The position numbers and the translations under genes were made by a program. 17,756 bases of DNA, taken from NCBI GenBank assembly GCA_947624945.1, contig CANQMJ010000040.1:1-17756 (forward strand). Reading direction: 5' to 3'. Origin of the DNA: an uncultured Clostridia bacterium (GTDB lineage: Bacteria > Bacillota > Clostridia > Oscillospirales > CAG-272). Under the pieces are notes generated by a model. The model searched no databases and was not told the origin of the DNA. It worked only from the letters and a program-made list of their open reading frames with translations. Shown here piece after piece: positions 14,266 to 17,756 of this stretch. The first letter of the stretch is position 1. Every line of letters begins with the position of its first letter.

Positions 14266-14627
14266 AAAGAAAAAGAAAAAGAGAAAGAAATATTATATGT
14301 AAATTTGGCATTTTGGCATCAAATCATATCCATATTATGTAAACATTCTCTTCTAAGCGCAATAAAGGCGATTGACTAACGAGCTAAAGCAAAATGACTA
14401 TAATGCTGTAATTGGGAAACCATTTTGCGCCGGTGTGTCGGTGTGTCGATGTGTCAAAGGTTTTTTCACGTGAAAATATAGCTGAAATACCGGAATTTCG
14501 TAAAAGAATATGCCTAAAGAACCGACACATCGGCACAAACCTCTATATATCTCCTCGAACCGCTTGCCGAGGGTGGCACACTTGCTATAGCAATGCGGCT
14601 GACGTGTATTGAGCGTGATAAGTGAAA
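14192..14627 (+). repeat. 76-bp direct repeat of the small-peptide region
   Basis: 14192-14267 and 14552-14627 align without gaps (offset exactly 360): CTCGA.C.GCTTGCCGAGGG, CTTGCTATAGC, GGCTGACGTG and CGTGATAAGTGAAAA are shared. The second copy lacks the upstream start and precedes a terminator, so it looks like a duplication remnant. Confidence 0.75.
14434..14537. repeat. Tandem octamers with an inverted partner
   Basis: Three head-to-tail octamers TGTGTCGG, TGTGTCGA, TGTGTCAA occupy 14434-14457. GACACATCGGCACA at 14524-14537 is the inverse of 14442-14455 with one mismatch. The related 12-mer GACACATCGACA also occurs at 8222-8233. They could be protein-binding iterons or recombination half-sites. 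No replication gene is adjacent. Confidence 0.5.
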
Positions 14628-14672
14628 AACGGGAGCACAGCATGCAGATGTTGTGCCCCCGTTCTTTCTATC
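14628..14672 (+). terminator. Rho-independent terminator after the recombinase/small-peptide unit
   Basis: AACGGGAGCACA (14628-14639) pairs with TGTGCCCCCGTT (14652-14663) with one mismatch, followed by CTTTCTATC. It probably ends the amidoligase-amidotransferase-recombinase transcription unit. Confidence 0.65.
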
Positions 14673-14865
14673 CACAATCAAACAATAAAAGCCTATGATC
14701 CTTGGAAAAGGATTATTGCGGCATGCAATTTATGCAACTGCACAACAAGGCAAAATAATTTTTTACATATGACGAACAATTAGATAAATCATACTAGCAA
14801 ATTGATCGTGACACTGAATCATGCAAAGAATTCGGGGTCATAATAATAGTTGGAGGACAGATCTT

Positions 14866-15105
14866 ATGCAACTGATAATTGACAAAGATGCACATATAGC
14901 GACAATTTGGGTTTCTAAAGATGAGCGCACAGATCCACTTGTTTTAGAAAAAGCAAGAACGACCTGTGCCGAGCTGAAAGCCAAAAAGATAAAGACTGCA
15001 ATCTTCATCTCAGGAGATAAAGACTTGCTCGAAGAGACAACAGCACTGATTTTATACAATCGCAGAAAATTGGCTGAAACGGCGGTAAGTGTGAACAGAC
15101 TTTGA
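14866..15105 (+). CDS. Small protein of unknown function
   Basis: The 79-residue product begins MQLIIDKDAHIATIWVSKDE and continues with RTDPLVLEKARTTCAELKAK, KIKTAIFISGDKDLLEETTA and LILYNRRKLAETAV. It reads as an alpha/beta mini-domain: strand-strand, helix, the hydrophobic strand TAIFISG, helix. ATG 14866 is chosen because GGAGG lies 9 nt upstream; an in-frame ATG at 14821 has no RBS. No catalytic motif is apparent and I cannot name the family. It stands alone between a terminator and a long non-coding stretch, with base composition lower in GC than the amidoligase cluster. Confidence 0.6.
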   Translation: MQLIIDKDAHIATIWVSKDERTDPLVLEKARTTCAELKAKKIKTAIFISGDKDLLEETTALILYNRRKLAETAVSVNRL

Positions 15106-15660
15106 GTGTAACATTCTGCACAAGTTATACCGTTGCTGATCTAACTGTAGCGGATCGTAGCAAAATAAGTTTGTGCAGTGAATCAAAAATAAAAAACAAA
15201 AAGTAATGGATTATTATATATAGAAATTTGGACTTTTGGCACTAAAATCAAGCACATAATTCCCATATTATTCCTGATAAGGCAATCTTATACTTTGTTC
15301 TTTCCTTTGCTCCCTACACTGCTGAAACTGCTCAAAAGCACTCGCCCTCAGTCCAGTACTTTCGGAACAGCGGAAGATCAACAACGCCTTTGGGGTATAT
15401 ATTGTGTGTCGGAGTATGTTCGGCTTTTTCTAATGTACCTACTATCAAACTTTTCATTTTTGCGTATACCAGGCAAATTTCACCACATATTTTCAGTTCT
15501 CTGATGCTGATGTTCTCCTGAAAGCGTTGAAATCCATCGATCAAACTATTACAATACGGAAAGACGCACTGGGACTGAAGATGGATGCTCCGTCATGTGT
15601 AAATAGTTGCCCCGGCGATGCACTGTGCAAGCAAACAAAGCCGGGGCGTTTTGTGTTTAT
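15106..15660. other. Stretch without a recognisable gene
   Basis: About 550 bp with only short open frames on both strands, none with a good RBS and a recognisable protein. It contains a degenerate repeat (15212-15270) related to 14291-14339, and ends in the terminator at 15609-15657. Confidence 0.5.
15609..15657 (+). terminator. GC-rich terminator hairpin between convergent units
   Basis: GCCCCGGC (15609-15616) pairs with GCCGGGGC (15640-15647), and the loop holds a smaller TGCA...TGCA dyad. GTTTTGTGTTT follows on the plus strand. It lies just past the minus-strand ATPase stop, so it may serve both directions, though the T-run is on the plus strand. Confidence 0.5.
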
Positions 15661-15661
15661 C

Positions 15662-16873
15662 TTAATATTCGTCACTGAGCAGAAAGTCGGCAATGTGCAT
15701 TGTTTTGATCCCTTCGTAATTGCCTCCGGCAAATTCGTCGGTCGTCAATACATATTTCGGGTAATTGTCGCGTATTTCAAGCAGCCGGTTATACTCGCGC
15801 TTTTCTGTCCTTTCAGAGCCGATGCTCTGCGTCACTTGAACATACAACCTTTCGTTTTGCTTGTTCGCCACGAAGTCGATCTCGCCGTCGCCTGTCTTCC
15901 CGATATAGACGGAGTACCCCCGACGGCAAAGCTCAAGGTATACGACATTTTCAAGACTCGACGCAACCGTATCGGAGTTGTAACCCAAAACACTGTACCG
16001 CAAGGAGGTGTCCGCAAGATAGAACTTCTCCTGCGTTTTCAGGATTTCCTTACCTTGCAGATCATAGCGCGAGCAGCGGTGAAGCAGATACGCCTTCTCT
16101 AATTTTTCAAGGTAGCCATACACTGTTTCGTTGTCGAGCTTTCGATTCTCGGATTTCAGATAATCCGAAATAGACTTTGCGGAAAACGTATTGCCGACAT
16201 TATCAAAGGTATACTTCACAACCCGTTCAAGCTGATCGACCTTTTTCACCTGACCCCGTTTCACAATATCCGAGAATATGGTCGAATTGTAAATGTCTCG
16301 TACAATCGTGTATATCTCGTCCTGCGAGTAGCTTTGAAGCTGCGTTGCGGGAAAACCGCCCAAACGAACAAAATCAGTAAGCTCCTTTTTGGGATCTCCG
16401 ACTGATTCATACGATTGTTTGAACATAAGGTATTCGGCGAAAGACAGGGTGTAAATACGGAAAGCGATATATCTGCCGGTCAGATAGGTCGATATTTCCG
16501 AAGACATCATGCGGGAATTGGAGCCGGTGACGTACAAGTCCACATCGTAATCGGCGGCAAGAGAGTTGACGACTCTTTCCCAACCCTTAATTTCCTGCAC
16601 CTCGTCAAGAAATAGATAGGTTTTGCCTTCGGGAGAGAGCTTCGCTTTTAGCTCGGCGAACATCTCTTTTGCCGTTACATCCTCGTATTCCATAGAGTCA
16701 TAACGGCAGTTTACAATACGGTCTGCGGGAATGCCCCGTTCCGTTTTGAGCTTTTCGATGATCATTTTCAAAATCGTTGACTTGCCGCAGCGACGTACCC
16801 CGGTAAGCACCTTTACGAAAGGAGTGTCCGTATAAGCCATGATTTTATCAACATATAAAGGTCTGTAAATCAA
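15662..16873 (-). CDS. AAA_14 / DUF4143 family ATPase
   Basis: The protein of about 403 residues has an N-terminal AAA+ domain: Walker A TGVRRCGKST, Walker B KTYLFLDEVQEI, and sensor-1-like VTGSNSRMM followed by YLTGRY. A DUF4143 region follows, ending in a nuclease-like core (LENVVYLELCRRGYSVYIGK, then GEIDFVANKQNERLYVQVTQ). This two-domain form is common in Clostridia and Bacteroidetes, often near mobile DNA. Its role is unproven (defence or toxin-antitoxin-like ATPase proposed). TTG 16873 is the preferred start: GGAGGTGG lies 5 nt upstream, whereas the GTG at 16888 would fall at the predicted transcription start. It is transcribed from a consensus promoter with operator-like repeats. Confidence 0.92.
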   Translation of the reverse strand: MIYRPLYVDKIMAYTDTPFVKVLTGVRRCGKSTILKMIIEKLKTERGIPADRIVNCRYDSMEYEDVTAKEMFAELKAKLSPEGKTYLFLDEVQEIKGWERVVNSLAADYDVDLYVTGSNSRMMSSEISTYLTGRYIAFRIYTLSFAEYLMFKQSYESVGDPKKELTDFVRLGGFPATQLQSYSQDEIYTIVRDIYNSTIFSDIVKRGQVKKVDQLERVVKYTFDNVGNTFSAKSISDYLKSENRKLDNETVYGYLEKLEKAYLLHRCSRYDLQGKEILKTQEKFYLADTSLRYSVLGYNSDTVASSLENVVYLELCRRGYSVYIGKTGDGEIDFVANKQNERLYVQVTQSIGSERTEKREYNRLLEIRDNYPKYVLTTDEFAGGNYEGIKTMHIADFLLSDEY

Positions 16874-16895
16874 TGTAACCACCTCCACCTAAATC

Positions 16896-16951
16896 ATTAT
16901 ACCGCAAAACATCTGAATTGTCAATAGTTTTGCGGTTTCAAACCGCAAAAC
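16896..16951 (-). promoter_or_regulatory. Consensus promoter with three operator-like repeats for the AAA ATPase
   Basis: On the minus strand TTGACA (16924-16919), 17 nt, TATAAT (16901-16896) is a perfect sigma-A promoter. The 9-mer CCGCAAAAC occurs at 16902-16910 (inside the spacer) and 16943-16951, and inverted as GTTTTGCGG at 16927-16935. The last two form a 25-bp palindrome with 12-bp arms and one central base. A repressor binding these would cover both the -35 and the spacer. The predicted transcript starts about 15 nt before the TTG start. Confidence 0.8.
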
Positions 16952-17035
16952 TTCTCTGACTTTTCACAAAATCGAGAATACAAAATCTAATAATCATTTT
17001 TAGCGATGCACTGCACTAGCAGAACGAAGTCGTTT

Positions 17036-17344
17036 TTCAACATAATCGATGGAGCAGCATGGGATAAAAATGGAAATACTGATTGCCGGCACCCGAAGAC
17101 TATGTCGTACAGGACAGAATATGGTATCAGGGTCTTATGTCTATCCCAAAAGGGGAGCCGTATATTAGCTCGGTTTATAAAGACGCATTCACAGACGGCA
17201 TGTGTTTTACCGTCTCGAAGATACTGGACGACGGAGAGACTATCATCGGGATCGACTACTCCATGTCGGTCATACAGGCATTATATTGAGAAAATGAACT
17301 CCATGGATCGCGGCCAGGCCATGATCATAATCAAGGATATATGA
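17036..17344 (+). pseudogene. Frameshifted fragment of a dCache-type sensor
   Basis: Fragments in two frames join into a typical extracellular dCache sequence. They are GAAWDKNGNTD, then (frame change near 17083) PAPEDYVVQDRIWYQGLMSI, PKGEPYISSVYKDAFTDGMC and FTVSKILDDGETIIGIDYSM. After a second frame change near 17284 comes IEKMNSMDRGQAMIIIKDI. Intact relatives are membrane sensors of chemoreceptors, GGDEF proteins or histidine kinases. Here both the N-terminal membrane span and the output domain are missing, so it is a decayed gene. Confidence 0.65.
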
Positions 17345-17673
17345 TTTAATGACATTCGTGAATTTCTCACATGAAGAGTTTTTTTCAGTAGTGCATTTCG
17401 AATTTGAAATCGTTGCCGCAATCAATCATGCATGCTGCGATTCGCCTGTCATAGAGATCAAGTATGGTGCTTAAATTCAGCTTTCTCACTTCAGCGCTAA
17501 CATCTGTACTCGAATGCCTTAACGTCCGTCAGTCATTTTTTACCCGGCGCTTTCGCGTGAAGATTTTCGCTCAGCACATTTTTCGCCGTCACCTCAGGTG
17601 TAGACGGTATATTTGTCACACCGATGGTTGAAGCAAATCAATGGATCAAGACGCACAACATTACCTTAAACAG
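17345..17673. other. Stretch without a recognisable gene
   Basis: No complete gene is seen. The minus strand from 17637 to 17533 reads a coherent 34-codon tail (TIGVTNIPSTPEVTAKNVLS then ENLHAKAPGKK and TGA) without a start. It may be another gene remnant. Confidence 0.35.
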
Positions 17674-17702
17674 TTGACATTTTCCCGATTTTCGGGTATC
17701 AT
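17674..17702 (+). promoter_or_regulatory. Promoter of the gene entering the right edge
   Basis: TTGACA (17674-17679), 17 nt, TATCAT (17697-17702). The spacer contains the dyad CCCGA-TTT-TCGGG (17684-17696), a possible operator. Confidence 0.65.
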
Positions 17703-17724
17703 TAATATAGAGGGAGTGATGAAT

Positions 17725-17756
17725 ATGACCGAGACTGAGCTTGAACGGAAAGAACG
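17725..17756 (+). CDS. Start of an unidentified gene (cut by window edge)
   Basis: ATG 17725 (or the in-frame ATG 17719) follows GAGGGAG, with 8 nt spacing for the later ATG. Only MTETELERKE is visible, too little to identify. The promoter and RBS make a real gene likely. Confidence 0.5.
   Translation, partial: MTETELERKE

Noticed and set aside
14434..14457. CRISPR-like array
   Set aside because: Only three 8-bp head-to-tail repeats with no spacers.
15332..15544. 70-codon minus-strand frame in the non-coding stretch
   Set aside because: No RBS, no recognisable family, and stops soon after; coding potential could not be supported.

Overview
The window looks like a chromosomal segment of a gut-type Clostridia member (Bacillota). 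The evidence is strong GGAGG ribosome binding sites, frequent TTG/GTG starts, AT-rich intergenic DNA around moderately GC-rich genes, and Clostridia-typical families (ECF sigma with a DUF4367 membrane protein, DUF3791, DUF6514, AAA_14/DUF4143 ATPase). No rRNA, tRNA or CRISPR array was seen.

Left region (1-6100, all minus strand): a compact operon reading ECF sigma factor, DUF4367 membrane protein (probable anti-sigma or sensor), lipoprotein with a likely beta-propeller, 803-residue two-module ABC permease, ABC ATPase (cut by the window edge). The last four genes overlap by ATGA, so they are probably co-translated. An ECF-like promoter (TGTCAC / GACTATATAA) lies between the sigma gene and the DUF4367 gene, which suggests that the sigma factor drives the sensor-transporter part.

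Junction (6100-8500): an inverted pair of 16-bp repeats brackets about 112 bp between the sigma gene and a serine recombinase gene, the architecture of a small invertible switch. Behind it lie gene debris (a RelB/DinJ-like tail, a headless partner of DUF3791), an intact DUF3791 gene, a DUF6514 gene, and a long inverted repeat between DUF6514 and an XRE regulator.

Middle (8500-9870): XRE regulator, a 64-residue conserved-looking small protein and a nitroreductase, each with its own RBS, closed by terminators.

Mobile module (9870-14700): an excisionase-like protein, a Myb/SANT-like small protein and a compact relaxase on the minus strand. A perfect 11-bp hairpin (candidate oriT) follows, and then, divergently, a zinc-finger amidoligase and a class II glutamine amidotransferase. 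Next come a res-like array of dyads, a second serine recombinase and two tiny overlapping hydrophobic ORFs. The amidoligase plus amidotransferase pair is the most interesting cargo: glutamine-derived ammonia together with an ATP-dependent COOH-NH2 ligase implies modification of a peptide, protein or metabolite. Part of the small-ORF region is duplicated 360 bp downstream.

Right region (14700-17756): a small unknown protein, about 550 bp without a recognisable gene, an AAA_14/DUF4143 ATPase with a perfect-consensus promoter embedded in operator-like repeats, a frameshifted dCache sensor fragment, and the first codons of a plus-strand gene behind a good promoter.
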